A stretch of DNA of 64,000 nucleotides, from the NCBI GenBank assembly GCA_964251665.1, contig CAXUKO010000009.1:124001-188000 (forward strand), read 5' to 3'. How positions within the stretch are numbered: position 1 is the stretch's first letter; the number at the start of each line of letters is the position of its first letter. The stretch comes from JBBQLG01 sp964251665. Lineage in GTDB: Bacteria > Bacteroidota > Bacteroidia > Cytophagales > Spirosomataceae. A model generated the notes under the pieces. The model did no database searches. It was not told the origin of the DNA and saw nothing but the letters and a program-made list of their open reading frames with translations. Below are positions 44,783 through 53,600 of this stretch, in pieces. The position numbers and the translations under genes were made by a program.

Positions 44783-45988
44783 TTACGGCTCAAAGAAAGC
44801 AATGGTGCCGCCGACCCAGTCGAAATCTTTGTTGAACCGGACGCCGATCATTTCACCCCGGCTCAACCGGGCCAAATTGGTTACCAGCGTTGGCTTTGCG
44901 TCGCTTTCCGGCCAGATGAACAGCAGCCGGATTTCGCACTTCACGCCGGAGCCGTCGGGGGTGATGATTACGGGTTCATACTGTACTTTCTTTTGCAACA
45001 GGTACCCGCCCCGCTGATCGGCGGGAATGGCATCTAAGTCGGCGGTAGTTACGTTGATTTTGACACCACTGCCCGCGAACGAAAACAGCGGTTTCAATAC
45101 GTAATTCTCCAGATCGGTGGGGTAAGTTTCCAGCGTATTCAGGTAGTGACTGGCGGGTACGAATGGACTATCCAGCAACGGCAGCGTGTATTTACTGATG
45201 CGGAAAAACCAGTTTGGATGGCCCACCCAATGTACGTCGACGTCATCAGTGAGCGAAAATTCTGTTTTCAGATCGGGGTAATTGACTAATTCGTCAAAGA
45301 TCAGCCGGTTATAAATCCGCTTGATCTGAAACTTCCGGCCTTCCTTTTCGTAGAACAGCTGCCGCCCCCGTTTTTTGATTTTCGTCAGGCAAACTGCTTC
45401 CACATCGAGGTAACGTTTGGTCAGGGCAAAATCCACGCGCGTTTTCTGTTTTTCGGGGAATATTTCGAGCAGAATCACTTCTTCCGGATTGCAGTCGCCA
45501 ACAATGCAGTCGCGCAGGGCGTCTAAATAAGCATTGTTATCGGCTACAGTAAACAGGTGCGTGAGCGAGTCAGGAATCGCCGGGAAATTCTCCCGAAACT
45601 GTTCGGCCAGGAAAGGCTGAAAAGCGTATAACGATGGAAATCCCTGTAATTCAATGAGCTGCGGGGTGAGTTCGCCGGTTTGGTCGTCTTTGCAAACCGC
45701 AAAGTCCACTGCCATGAACGTCGTATGCGTGTCCTCATTGGGTACCCGCTGGTCAGTAGGAATGGCGGTTTCGGTCAGCGTTTTAAAATCGTCCCGGGTC
45801 AGCACGCGCACAATGTCATCGCAGGCCTGTAACAGCTTCGTTTTGAGGGAAGCAGGGACGAAAATAGGCGTTTCAGCCACCCGGAAGTCGAGTTGGTTGG
45901 GCACTTCTTCCTGAATCGCATCCAGAAATTGCTGATAACCTTCGGGCGTAAAGGCCGCATTATAGGCCTGACGAATGGGCTGAATCAT
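44783..45988 (-). CDS. ATP-grasp-like protein of unknown product
   Basis: A 401 aa soluble protein. The C-terminal half has ATP-grasp traits: a probable nucleotide lysine and glycine loop in YVLKPLFSFAGSGVKI, QKKVQYEPVI, and a terminal segment with EIRLLFIW and conserved basic and acidic residues. The N-terminal half contains VDFAVCKDD and LIELQGFPS. ATP-grasp ligases join carboxylates to amines or thiols. It is the last gene of a run that also holds a class I amidotransferase and a carboxylate-amine ligase, so all three may build or trim one gamma-glutamyl-like product; the product is unknown. Confidence 0.75.
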   Translation of the reverse strand: MIQPIRQAYNAAFTPEGYQQFLDAIQEEVPNQLDFRVAETPIFVPASLKTKLLQACDDIVRVLTRDDFKTLTETAIPTDQRVPNEDTHTTFMAVDFAVCKDDQTGELTPQLIELQGFPSLYAFQPFLAEQFRENFPAIPDSLTHLFTVADNNAYLDALRDCIVGDCNPEEVILLEIFPEKQKTRVDFALTKRYLDVEAVCLTKIKKRGRQLFYEKEGRKFQIKRIYNRLIFDELVNYPDLKTEFSLTDDVDVHWVGHPNWFFRISKYTLPLLDSPFVPASHYLNTLETYPTDLENYVLKPLFSFAGSGVKINVTTADLDAIPADQRGGYLLQKKVQYEPVIITPDGSGVKCEIRLLFIWPESDAKPTLVTNLARLSRGEMIGVRFNKDFDWVGGTIAFFEP

Positions 45989-46022
45989 GGGCAGGGAAAG
46001 GGTCCAGATTAACTAAGATGGT

Positions 46023-46151
46023 CCCCTGATTCGGTGAGTAGTTTTTTGTCATCCTGAGGTACGAAGGATCTTGGCGATTTGGTACATAAGATCCTTCGTA
46101 CCTCAGGATGACAAAAGCAGGATGACAAAAAACCACTCACCGAATCAGGGG
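46023..46151. repeat. Nested inverted repeat of the TCATCCTGAG type
   Basis: A 34 bp outer arm (46023-46056 with 46118-46151, one mismatch) surrounds a perfect 25 bp inner arm (46048-46072 with 46088-46112). The shared core TCATCCTGAGGTACGAAGGA is a type of repeat I recall as scattered in Bacteroidota intergenic DNA. It could be a non-autonomous mobile element or a structural RNA element. It lies between two genes of one operon. Confidence 0.85.
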
Positions 46152-46186
46152 ATAAAAGACTTAAAAGACGGATTTTTCAGCTTCAG

Positions 46187-47005
46187 CTATTGAGCGCATG
46201 GCTGCTGCGACATGGCATCACGTAGAAACGAGGGCAGCATCACTGATTCGGTTAGGGCAATCTTGTCGGGGTCTCGCAGCGAGCTGACCATTTCATCGTA
46301 CTTATCCTGGCCGAAGTTGGTGATGATCTGCTCTTGTTTATCATCCCGCTCAAAATACATAAGCATGCCTTCGTGGTCGGCTTCGGGGTGAAACTGCGTA
46401 CCGAAGACTTCATCCGAGAAACGAATTGCCATAATGGCCCGCTCGAGCGGCACGTGGGGCCGGACTTTCTCCAGACATAAGATGCTGGCACCCAACTGGT
46501 CAAACAGCGGGAAATTCGGGTTGGTAACCTGATAATCACGCGAGTCGACGGCAAAAAACGGGTCAGGCAGGGCGTTTAGGTATGGATCGGAGCTACCGTC
46601 GTCGGTTTTGTGAATTGGGAAAATGCCGAACGACGTTGATTTCCGCCGACTCAGCTCGCCCAGCTTTAAATGCCGTACAACCACCTGAAACGAATGGCAG
46701 ATCAGAAACAGATACTTCTTTTCGTCATGGGTCTGATTCCAGGCAAATAAATCATCAATCAACTGAAAATAAGGCGTTTCCCAGCATAATTCAGGGGCGA
46801 TTGGATCGCCCGGCCCACCCGACGAAATATAAATGTCAAACGTTAAATCGGGTATTTCATGCCCGGCGCGGACATTAAACGTGGTCACAGACAAGTCGAG
46901 ATCATCTTCCTGCTGGACAACTCGAATTAGTTGCTGGATACAGCGCATACCCTGATTGGGAGCGTTGTTGTTCATATCCAGAATGGCAATTTTTATCGGT
47001 TTCAT
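46187..47005 (-). CDS. Class I glutamine amidotransferase-like protein
   Basis: A 272 aa protein of the GATase1 superfamily. The nucleophile is C103 in LICHSFQ, with the dyad H206 and E208 in QFHPEAD, so the triad is complete. It starts with MKPIKIAILDMNNN, and has an oxyanion-like SSGGPGDP near residue 61. Such enzymes hydrolyse glutamine or gamma-glutamyl bonds. It lies between the carboxylate-amine ligase and the ATP-grasp gene. Confidence 0.88.
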   Translation of the reverse strand: MKPIKIAILDMNNNAPNQGMRCIQQLIRVVQQEDDLDLSVTTFNVRAGHEIPDLTFDIYISSGGPGDPIAPELCWETPYFQLIDDLFAWNQTHDEKKYLFLICHSFQVVVRHLKLGELSRRKSTSFGIFPIHKTDDGSSDPYLNALPDPFFAVDSRDYQVTNPNFPLFDQLGASILCLEKVRPHVPLERAIMAIRFSDEVFGTQFHPEADHEGMLMYFERDDKQEQIITNFGQDKYDEMVSSLRDPDKIALTESVMLPSFLRDAMSQQPCAQ

Positions 47006-47067
47006 ACGGCTGTCTTCCTCGAACTCTCCTCATCAGTCCAACCCGATACAGGATTATATTCAGTTAA

Positions 47068-47097
47068 ACCGGCTGACTGATTTTTGCGTCAGCCGGT
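47068..47097. terminator. Hairpin between ligase and amidotransferase genes
   Basis: A 10 bp stem (47068-47077 with 47088-47097) placed 10 bases after the ligase stop codon on the minus strand. There is no strong U-run on that strand, so it may only reduce read-through into the amidotransferase gene. Confidence 0.5.
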
Positions 47098-47106
47098 ATT
47101 AATCAA

Positions 47107-48207
47107 CTACCTGACGCCGTACGAAGTTTCGCGAACGATATAATCCACTACATTTTTAAGGTCACCCGTCTCGCGATAGACCTGGAGCTGGCGGTCGGCT
47201 CCGGTACCGTTTTCGAGAATTTGCAGAGCGTATTCGCACTCGGTCCGGCTGCCCAGTTCATCTACCACATCGTCAATAAAGGCGAGCAGTTCGTGAATCA
47301 GCTGATGCGTAGGTACTTCTATTTGCTTGCCAAAGTCGATCAGCTTTCCTTCGATGCCGTAGCGGGCCGCGCGCCATTTGTTTTCGTTGATCAGGATCCG
47401 ACGGTAGGAGCGAAAGTTGAGGTTCTGCCGCTGTAGCTTGTAGATTTTAGCCACCAGCGCCTGCATCAGCGCGGCCAGACAGATGGTTTCGTCTACCCGC
47501 ATCGGTACATCACAGATGCGGAATTCGATGGTGTTAAAAAACGGGTGCAACCGAATGTCCCACCATATTTTTTTGCCGTTATCGATGCAGCCCGTTTTGA
47601 CCAGCAGCGCCAGGTATTCGTCGTACTCGGCTGCCGACGCAAAAAAGTCGGGGATACCCGTTCGCGGAAACTTATCGAACACTTTCGAGCGGTACGACTT
47701 GAACCCTGTATTACGACCCCGCCAGAACGGCGAGTTCGTGGACAGGGCGTAGATATGCGGTAGAAAATACCGGACGGCGTTCATGATTTGTACGCCCTCG
47801 TTCCGGTTTTCGATGCCGACGTGGACATGCATCCCGAAAATCAGGTTTGAGCGGGCCACATCGCGCAGTTCGTCGATGAGCTGGTCGTAGCGTTCGTTGG
47901 GCGTGATGAGCTGCGACTGCCAGTCGGAAAAGGGGTGAGTCCCGGCCGAGGCCACCTGCAGATTTTGATTGTCGGCGAGTTCGATAATCATCTTGCGGAG
48001 GTAGGTCACTTCCTGACGGGCTTCCTGAATATTCTGGCAGATATTGGTGCCAACTTCCACCACCGCCTGGTGCATTTCGGCCTTTACACGTTCGGCCAGG
48101 ACAATTTTACCACCCTCTACAATCTGCGACATGTGCGAACGCAGTTCGCGGGTTTCGGGGTCAATTGTCTGAAATTCTTCTTCAATTCCAAGGGTGAAAA
48201 CGGGCAT
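47107..48207 (-). CDS. GCS2/YbdK-family carboxylate-amine ligase
   Basis: A 366 aa ATP-dependent ligase of the glutamate-cysteine-ligase type 2 family. It opens with LGIEEEFQTID, the metal-binding glutamates of the family, and has FGMHVHVGI and EFRICDVPMRVDET further on. YbdK of E. coli has weak glutamate-cysteine ligase activity; the natural substrate is generally unknown. It is first in an operon with the amidotransferase and the ATP-grasp gene. Confidence 0.9.
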   Translation of the reverse strand: MPVFTLGIEEEFQTIDPETRELRSHMSQIVEGGKIVLAERVKAEMHQAVVEVGTNICQNIQEARQEVTYLRKMIIELADNQNLQVASAGTHPFSDWQSQLITPNERYDQLIDELRDVARSNLIFGMHVHVGIENRNEGVQIMNAVRYFLPHIYALSTNSPFWRGRNTGFKSYRSKVFDKFPRTGIPDFFASAAEYDEYLALLVKTGCIDNGKKIWWDIRLHPFFNTIEFRICDVPMRVDETICLAALMQALVAKIYKLQRQNLNFRSYRRILINENKWRAARYGIEGKLIDFGKQIEVPTHQLIHELLAFIDDVVDELGSRTECEYALQILENGTGADRQLQVYRETGDLKNVVDYIVRETSYGVR

Positions 48208-48316
48208 ATCGGGTCACAGATTAAGAAATAAGTAATTCGGGTAGCTGAGCATTGCGCTGGTAATATACCCATTTTTCGGTGTGACCCACCGGTTGCGCCC
48301 CGCCGGGCAGACTTTT

Positions 48317-49042
48317 TTACAACTGTTTGAAGAGTTTATGCAGGGCTGGCTGGTCGCTGATATTATACCATTCGTCGTTGCCCATGTTCAGAAAACGACC
48401 ATCCTGTTTGGGTTTGTTCAGCAGGGCTTCGTCGGGATTGTACTCAGCGCTGTACACCTGGCTCATGATGCGCTGTAGCTCATCCCAGGGCAGGGGGCGG
48501 GTTTTCCCATCGGTCGTAACGGTCAGAGTGCGCTGCGAGAACGAGGCCGTGAGCCGGAGTTCACCGCTGGATACCTGGGTGTTATCGACGTAGGTCAGCT
48601 CAAACGGGTGCTCACGTCCGGCGGCTTCGTAAGTAGCCTGGATCAGTTCCTGGGCCAGGTATTGCCAGGCGTCGCGGCTTGCAGGCGTACCCTGCTTCGT
48701 CTGGCCAGCCGTCGTGACCAGTGTAACTTCAAAAAAATCGTCGTTTTCGCCCAGCTTATCTTCGTCAAGGGGTTTCAGTTTGGCATTGACCGTGTGGGGC
48801 GTTACGGCATCGAGCCAGGTTTTAGGGAGCGTGCCCTGCCAGTTGAAACTATCGTCAAGTGTGAACCCCTCGCCAATGATGTCTTCTTCATCCAGTTCCT
48901 CCCGGTCAGGATACTCGATGGAAATCTCGGTCTGGAGCGTATTTTGCCCCGTTGGCGTCAGCGTCAGCGTATAAAAATGGGCGAACGGGCCGGGCATGAT
49001 AGCCGCCGTCTGATAGCGAATTTGCAGTGATTTGAAAGACAT
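48317..49042 (-). CDS. Hypothetical protein
   Basis: A 241 aa soluble acidic protein without signal peptide. The N-terminal half seems beta-rich (FAHFYTLTLTPTGQNTLQTE), the middle has an acidic stretch (REELDEEDIIGEG), and the end LPWDELQRIMSQVY and FLNMGNDEWYNI looks conserved. I do not recognise it. It lies 9 bases after the menE stop codon, on the same strand, so it may be in the same transcript. Confidence 0.7.
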   Translation of the reverse strand: MSFKSLQIRYQTAAIMPGPFAHFYTLTLTPTGQNTLQTEISIEYPDREELDEEDIIGEGFTLDDSFNWQGTLPKTWLDAVTPHTVNAKLKPLDEDKLGENDDFFEVTLVTTAGQTKQGTPASRDAWQYLAQELIQATYEAAGREHPFELTYVDNTQVSSGELRLTASFSQRTLTVTTDGKTRPLPWDELQRIMSQVYSAEYNPDEALLNKPKQDGRFLNMGNDEWYNISDQPALHKLFKQL

Positions 49043-49051
49043 GCCGCAAAA

Positions 49052-50128
49052 TTACGATTTTAGCCCCATCGTTGCCAGTTTATCGACCTTACCTGTGGGC
49101 GTTTCGGCAAATCGAGCCACGGTAGTTACGGTTCTGGGAACCGCATACGGACCAACTTCGGTACGAATACGGGCCTGAATGGTTGACCAGAGCACCTCGC
49201 CGGGAAACCCGTTAATCCCGTTGCTGCCTTCAATAAAAGCCGCCACGCGCTGCCCCAGCCGGTCGTCGGGCAGACCAGACACGAACAGCCGGCCGGTAAA
49301 TCCATGTTCGGCCAGGGCTTCCTGTAAGATGCGTTCGATGCGTTCGGGCTGAATTTTTACGCCCCCGGAGTTTATCACCGTATCGGCGCGGCCCAGCAGC
49401 CGAAACTCAGTTGGCGAGAGCAACTCGGCTACATCGTTCGTCTGAATCAAATCGAAGTTGGTGGCAGCCGCCCGAATGTTCAGGCAACTGCGCTCATCCA
49501 GACCCAGTTCGACGCCCTCAAGTGCCGTAAAGGTATCACGGGCCATCTCCCCGTTGAGTCGGCGAATGGCAATGTGCGAAACGGTTTCGGTCATGCCGTA
49601 AGTAGCATAAATGGGCGCCGTAATCACCTGTAAAGCCCGCTCGAGAACCGGGCTGGTAGCAGCTCCACCCACCAGAATCGCCTTTGTACTGTTTAGTAAA
49701 GGGAATTTGTCCGGAGATGTCTCCAGAATCGTTTGTAGTTGAAGGGGCACCAGCGCGGTGAAGTCGAAATGGGTTGTGCCCGCGTCAAGCTTTGTGAGTG
49801 GGTTAGCCGTTGGCTCAAGCAGGAGCATGGGCAGGCCGAGTTCCAGTCCGCGCACGAGCATCATCACCCCGGCAATGTAGTGGATGTTGAGGCAGACCAG
49901 CAGCCGGTCACCCGGTTCCAGCCCGAACGTTGCACCCGTTAATCGCGCACTGGCCTGCATTTGCCGGCGCGTGAGCCGGATGGGCTTAGGCGTACCCGTC
50001 GAGCCGGATGTCTGGAGCGTAAACTCTGTCTGGTCGCTCCGCCAGCTCCGGCAGAAGGCCAGCGCGTCGCGTTCGTAATCGGTATGGGCCTCGGGCCAGT
50101 CCGGTAAAGTCGGGTCAATCAGCAGCAT
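49052..50128 (-). CDS. menE: o-Succinylbenzoate-CoA ligase
   Basis: A 358 aa AMP-forming acyl-CoA ligase of menaquinone synthesis. It has the AMP-binding P-loop TSGSTGTPKP, the ATYGMTET motif and the C-terminal GRADTVINSGGVKI hinge. The length is short for the superfamily but normal for Bacteroidota MenE. The menB gene is 1.2 kb away on the other strand, which supports the assignment. The enzyme turns o-succinylbenzoate into its CoA thioester for MenB. Confidence 0.88.
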   Translation of the reverse strand: MLLIDPTLPDWPEAHTDYERDALAFCRSWRSDQTEFTLQTSGSTGTPKPIRLTRRQMQASARLTGATFGLEPGDRLLVCLNIHYIAGVMMLVRGLELGLPMLLLEPTANPLTKLDAGTTHFDFTALVPLQLQTILETSPDKFPLLNSTKAILVGGAATSPVLERALQVITAPIYATYGMTETVSHIAIRRLNGEMARDTFTALEGVELGLDERSCLNIRAAATNFDLIQTNDVAELLSPTEFRLLGRADTVINSGGVKIQPERIERILQEALAEHGFTGRLFVSGLPDDRLGQRVAAFIEGSNGINGFPGEVLWSTIQARIRTEVGPYAVPRTVTTVARFAETPTGKVDKLATMGLKS

Positions 50129-50160
50129 CGTCAGTCAGCCGGAGTTACGGGTAACCCTGA

Positions 50161-50610
50161 TTAGTTCGTGATGGTAAACAGACCGTCAGTCGACTTGCTG
50201 GACAGGATGTTATAGACGGTGAGAGGTTTGGTGGCGGGACCGTTGATGGGCTTTCCCTGAAGGTCGTAGGTTGATCCGTCGGTCGCGCAGTAGAACTGGT
50301 TGCTGCTGAGCCGATAGGCTAATTTGGTCCCCTCGAAGGTGCAGGCGGCCGACACGGCAACGTACCCGCCATCTTTGGTATGGGCGATGAGTATATTTTG
50401 CGCAATGGTGTATCCACCGGCAACTTTCAAGTTGGCGTGTTTCGGGTCATTCCACGAAATGGTGAAACTGATGGTTGGAACGGGTTGGGTATCGGCAGCT
50501 CTGGCACAGCTGATGAGACCGGGCAGCAGCAATACCAAACCGATAAACGGGCTAAGGTGTCGCAGCCAGGCAGCGCGGTTAAATGGGAGAGCGATACGGG
50601 GATTTTCCAT
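50161..50610 (-). CDS. Rieske-fold lipoprotein lacking histidine ligands
   Basis: A 149 aa secreted protein, with a hydrophobic leader ending in a lipobox-like LISC. The C-terminal part matches the Rieske 2Fe-2S fold (YDLQGKPINGPATKPLTVY). Box I reads CTFEGT where CTHxGC is normal, and box II reads CATDGS where CPCHGS is normal. Both cysteine ligands remain, but both histidine ligands and both disulfide cysteines are replaced. It should not bind a standard Rieske cluster. The neighbours are menE and DUF2452; the role is unknown. Confidence 0.8.
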   Translation of the reverse strand: MENPRIALPFNRAAWLRHLSPFIGLVLLLPGLISCARAADTQPVPTISFTISWNDPKHANLKVAGGYTIAQNILIAHTKDGGYVAVSAACTFEGTKLAYRLSSNQFYCATDGSTYDLQGKPINGPATKPLTVYNILSSKSTDGLFTITN

Positions 50611-50736
50611 GAATACAAGCCGGGTTTCGGGTCAAATAAACTACTTTTGGGGCATAAATCGGCTACAAAACAAGGGCTTTTTCGGCACCCACCGGCTAAG
50701 AAACAAAGTAGTTGGTCAGTCCGTTACGGAATCAGT

Positions 50737-51198
50737 ATGGAAGAAGCAAAATTTATTAACCCTATCTCGCCCGATAAAGTGGCTGAATCGCCGGGTCTGC
50801 TGGCGTACGCACATACGGCGGGCGGGGCCATTATCCGATCCGAAGATAAGGGTAAAATTACCGGCCGGTCCGTAGCGGCCATGCGCGAGCAGACCGACAT
50901 TCAACTGGCGCAGCTCTACAGGCAAATGCAGGTACTGGCCGAACAGGCGACTGCCATCCGGCACCGCGTAGAAGTGTCGGAACGGATTTATTCGGCCCAG
51001 ATGAATTTCGAGCCGGTCATCAATCACACCTATTACTTTTACCAGCGCAAAGACGGTTCGGACACCCTTTCAATGATCGCACCCAACGAGTGGGGCCGTA
51101 AAAATCCGTTCGCCCGTTGTCTGGCCACCTGTAAGATGCTTGCCGACCATACCTGGGACGTGCAATACCACGAAATAGACTTTTCAATGAGTGAATGA
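50737..51198 (+). CDS. DUF2452-family protein
   Basis: A 153 aa protein of family DUF2452, starting MEEAKFINPISPDKVAESPG. It contains a helical middle (LYRQMQVLAEQATAIRHRVEV) and a conserved end (YYFYQRKDGSDTLSMIAPNE, WDVQYHEIDFSM). No function is established for the family. The ATG at 50737 is preferred to far upstream starts that would cross the promoter of the Rieske-like gene. Its stop codon lies inside the GAGTGAAT repeat before menB. Confidence 0.85.
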   Translation: MEEAKFINPISPDKVAESPGLLAYAHTAGGAIIRSEDKGKITGRSVAAMREQTDIQLAQLYRQMQVLAEQATAIRHRVEVSERIYSAQMNFEPVINHTYYFYQRKDGSDTLSMIAPNEWGRKNPFARCLATCKMLADHTWDVQYHEIDFSMSE

Positions 51199-51285
51199 GT
51201 GATTGTGTAAATGAGTGAATTAAGAAAAATAGATAATCGCTCATTCACACAATTGCTTATTCACCAATTCAACAATTCACTCATC
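51187..51285. repeat. GAGTGAAT-type inverted repeat before menB
   Basis: Units GAGTGAATGAGTGATTG (51189-51205) and a second set (51212-51221) face CATTCACACAATT, TATTCACCAATT and CAATTCACTCATC (51242-51285). The first unit contains the TGA stop of the DUF2452 gene and the last ends at the ATG of menB. It resembles 19231-19325. Confidence 0.8.
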
Positions 51286-52110
51286 ATGATTAGTAAATAC
51301 GCCTGGGAAACCATTAAAGAATACCAGGAAATCAAGTACAGTTATTTTGAAGGTGTAGCCAAAATCAGCATCAATCGGCCGCACAAACGGAATGCATTTA
51401 CGCCTTTAACCGTCAAAGAAATGTCGGAAGCCATGGAACTGGCCCGGCAGGACGAACGGGTTGGGGTCGTTATTTTGACCGGCGAAGGGGGCGAAGCATT
51501 TTGCAGCGGGGGCGACCAATCGATCCGTGGACATGGCGGCTACATTGGTGAAGATTCGGTGCCTCGCCTGAACGTGCTGGATTTGCAGATGCAGATTCGA
51601 CGGCTACCAAAGCCTGTGGTGGCGATGGTAGCCGGGTACGCTATCGGGGGAGGGCACGTGCTGCATGTAGTTTGTGATCTGTCTATTGCGGCTGATAACG
51701 CCCGTTTCGGTCAGACCGGCCCTAAAGTCGGCTCGTTCGATGGTGGGTTTGGTGCTTCTTATTTGGCACGGGTCGTTGGCCAGAAAAAAGCCCGCGAAAT
51801 CTGGTTCCTCTGCGATCAGTACAATGCCCAGGAGGCTTTGGATATGGGCCTGGTGAATAAAGTCGTTCCTCTGGATCAACTGGAAGATGTCACACTGGAC
51901 TGGTGCCGGAAGATGCTCGAAAAGAGCCCGATTGCCCTCCGCATGCTCAAGGCGTCATTTAATGCCGAATTAGACGGTCAGGCGGGGATTCAGCAGCTGG
52001 CCGGTGATGCCACCCTGCTGTACTACCTTTCGGATGAAGCGAAAGAAGGGAAGAATGCGTTCATGGAAAAGCGGAAGCCGGATTTCAGTAAGTTTCCCCG
52101 GTTTCCGTAA
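51286..52110 (+). CDS. menB: 1,4-Dihydroxy-2-naphthoyl-CoA synthase
   Basis: A 274 aa enzyme of the crotonase family that closes the second ring in menaquinone synthesis from o-succinylbenzoyl-CoA. The oxyanion loops CSGGDQSIRGHGGY and AGYAIGGGHVLHVVCDL are typical of MenB. The bicarbonate-site region TGPKVGSFDGGFG is present, as is the C-terminal FMEKRKPDFSKFPRFP. The ATG at 51286 gives the normal length. The gene is isolated from other men genes apart from menE. Confidence 0.95.
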   Translation: MISKYAWETIKEYQEIKYSYFEGVAKISINRPHKRNAFTPLTVKEMSEAMELARQDERVGVVILTGEGGEAFCSGGDQSIRGHGGYIGEDSVPRLNVLDLQMQIRRLPKPVVAMVAGYAIGGGHVLHVVCDLSIAADNARFGQTGPKVGSFDGGFGASYLARVVGQKKAREIWFLCDQYNAQEALDMGLVNKVVPLDQLEDVTLDWCRKMLEKSPIALRMLKASFNAELDGQAGIQQLAGDATLLYYLSDEAKEGKNAFMEKRKPDFSKFPRFP

Positions 52111-52130
52111 CTGACTGATTAAAAACAGAA

Positions 52131-52186
52131 TTTACACCAAACGAGCCGGGAATTCATGAGAGAATTCCCGGCTCGTTTGGTGTAAA
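52131..52186 (+). terminator. Long hairpin after menB
   Basis: A perfect 25 bp stem (52131-52155 with 52162-52186) and a 6-base loop. It sits 20 bases after the menB stop codon and is most simply its terminator or 3' stabiliser. Confidence 0.8.
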
Positions 52187-52344
52187 TGAAACCTGGATCC
52201 AACAGCGCGCATGGATTTAGCGTTCAATGCCGGGTATCAATGTGATTTATCGTGATTCAGCGCTTCTCGGGGTCAACCCGTCGGCCCAATACGCCAGATT
52301 CAAATCATCCTGATTACCCGGTAGCCAATACTGCCAACTTCAGG

Positions 52345-52584
52345 CTACCGATACCGGCCACCCCTGCCCCGGTTGACCGCATAATACCCATTTACCCAGA
52401 TGTAATTCCGGCCCCGCCGGACGTAATGACCCGGTACCCAGACGTGCCGGGGCGACGGAGCAACCGGTACTACCTCGACCCGGGCCGGTGGCGGTGGTGT
52501 CCGCACGGTGGCGACACAACTGCTGAACAGAAACGAACTGGCCATCAGGCCCAGTGCACCGATTACTTTCAGTTTATTTTTCAT
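52345..52584 (-). CDS. Small lipoprotein with YxWxxGxY motif
   Basis: A 79 aa lipoprotein. The leader ends in a lipobox LFSSC (C near residue 23). The mature part is Pro/Val-rich, then has RHVWVPGHYVRRGRNYIWVNGYY, a tandem W-x-x-G-x-Y motif seen in small Gram-negative envelope lipoproteins. It is read from the ATG at 52584. The upstream extension in the same frame lacks a plausible start. The function is unknown. Confidence 0.75.
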   Translation of the reverse strand: MKNKLKVIGALGLMASSFLFSSCVATVRTPPPPARVEVVPVAPSPRHVWVPGHYVRRGRNYIWVNGYYAVNRGRGGRYR

Positions 52585-52761
52585 AACATACCTGTGTTTT
52601 GAGCGTATCGCGCTGTACCGATAGCGCTTGATCCCCCGTTGGACAGCCGGTTCGTGGCAGGGTTTAACCGGATTGTATTTTGACAGTTGGCCCGAATGTA
52701 CCCTGAACAGGTAACCAACGGCCCCCACAGCGGGTTGTCTACTTGGATTATCACCCACCCA

Positions 52762-53478
52762 ATGGCTACTACGTTTCTCTCCGCCGAATGGCGCAACCTG
52801 ATTTTTGCCAACTATGCACTCAACAAACGGGTGCTGGAGCCGCTGTTACCCTACGGCACTGAACTCGACGAATACAACGGCATTTACTACGGCAGCCTAG
52901 TCGGATTTTATTTCCAGCGGGTTAAATTATTCGGCAGCATTCCGGTGCCGTTCCATACCGAATTTGAGGAGTTTAACCTGCGTTTCTACGTCCGGCGAAA
53001 GACCGGTACCGGCTGGAAACGGGGCGTCGTTTTCGTGAAAGAAATCGTCCCGAAAGTAGCCATCTCGCTCGTTGCCAGAAGTTTATATGGCGAACCCTAT
53101 GCCACGCATCCCATGCGCCATACCTGGACGGTAACCGGCGATACGCAGCAGATTGGCTACGACTGGAAAGTGGGAACTGACTGGAATCACATTCGGGTCG
53201 AGGCCGACCGGGTGGGGCACGCGCTGGTGCCGGACAGTGAAGAAGCGTTCATCACCGAGCACTACTGGGGCTACACCCGCCGGGGCCCGCGCCGAACCGA
53301 TGAATACGAAGTGGTTCATCCGCAGTGGATGATTCACCCGGTGCAGACCTTCGGGGTACGCTGCGATGTATCGGCCTTGTACGGACCCGCGTTTGCACCC
53401 TTTTTTGAGCACGAACCCCGTTCGGTTTTTCTGGCCGATGGCTCGGCGGTAACCATTAAATCCGGCGCTGTGGTCTGA
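52762..53478 (+). CDS. DUF2071-family protein
   Basis: A 238 aa cytoplasmic protein of the DUF2071/YqjF family. It starts with TTFLSAEWRNLIFANYALN and has the pattern EFNLRFYVRR and HYWGYTRRGP. The family adopts an acetoacetate-decarboxylase-like fold, with no known substrate. The ATG at 52762 is chosen over one at 52687. Its TGA stop overlaps by one base a possible start of the next gene (TGATG at 53476-53480). Confidence 0.85.
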   Translation: MATTFLSAEWRNLIFANYALNKRVLEPLLPYGTELDEYNGIYYGSLVGFYFQRVKLFGSIPVPFHTEFEEFNLRFYVRRKTGTGWKRGVVFVKEIVPKVAISLVARSLYGEPYATHPMRHTWTVTGDTQQIGYDWKVGTDWNHIRVEADRVGHALVPDSEEAFITEHYWGYTRRGPRRTDEYEVVHPQWMIHPVQTFGVRCDVSALYGPAFAPFFEHEPRSVFLADGSAVTIKSGAVV

Positions 53479-53600
53479 TGCGGGTATGTTCAGCGGGGGA
53501 GGAGTACATCTTTTACGCCCAGGGAACTACCGCAGGCAAACACATGTCGAGCCTGATGCACCTGACTTCAGCATCAGCAGAAAAGAGAAATTACTTTGTT

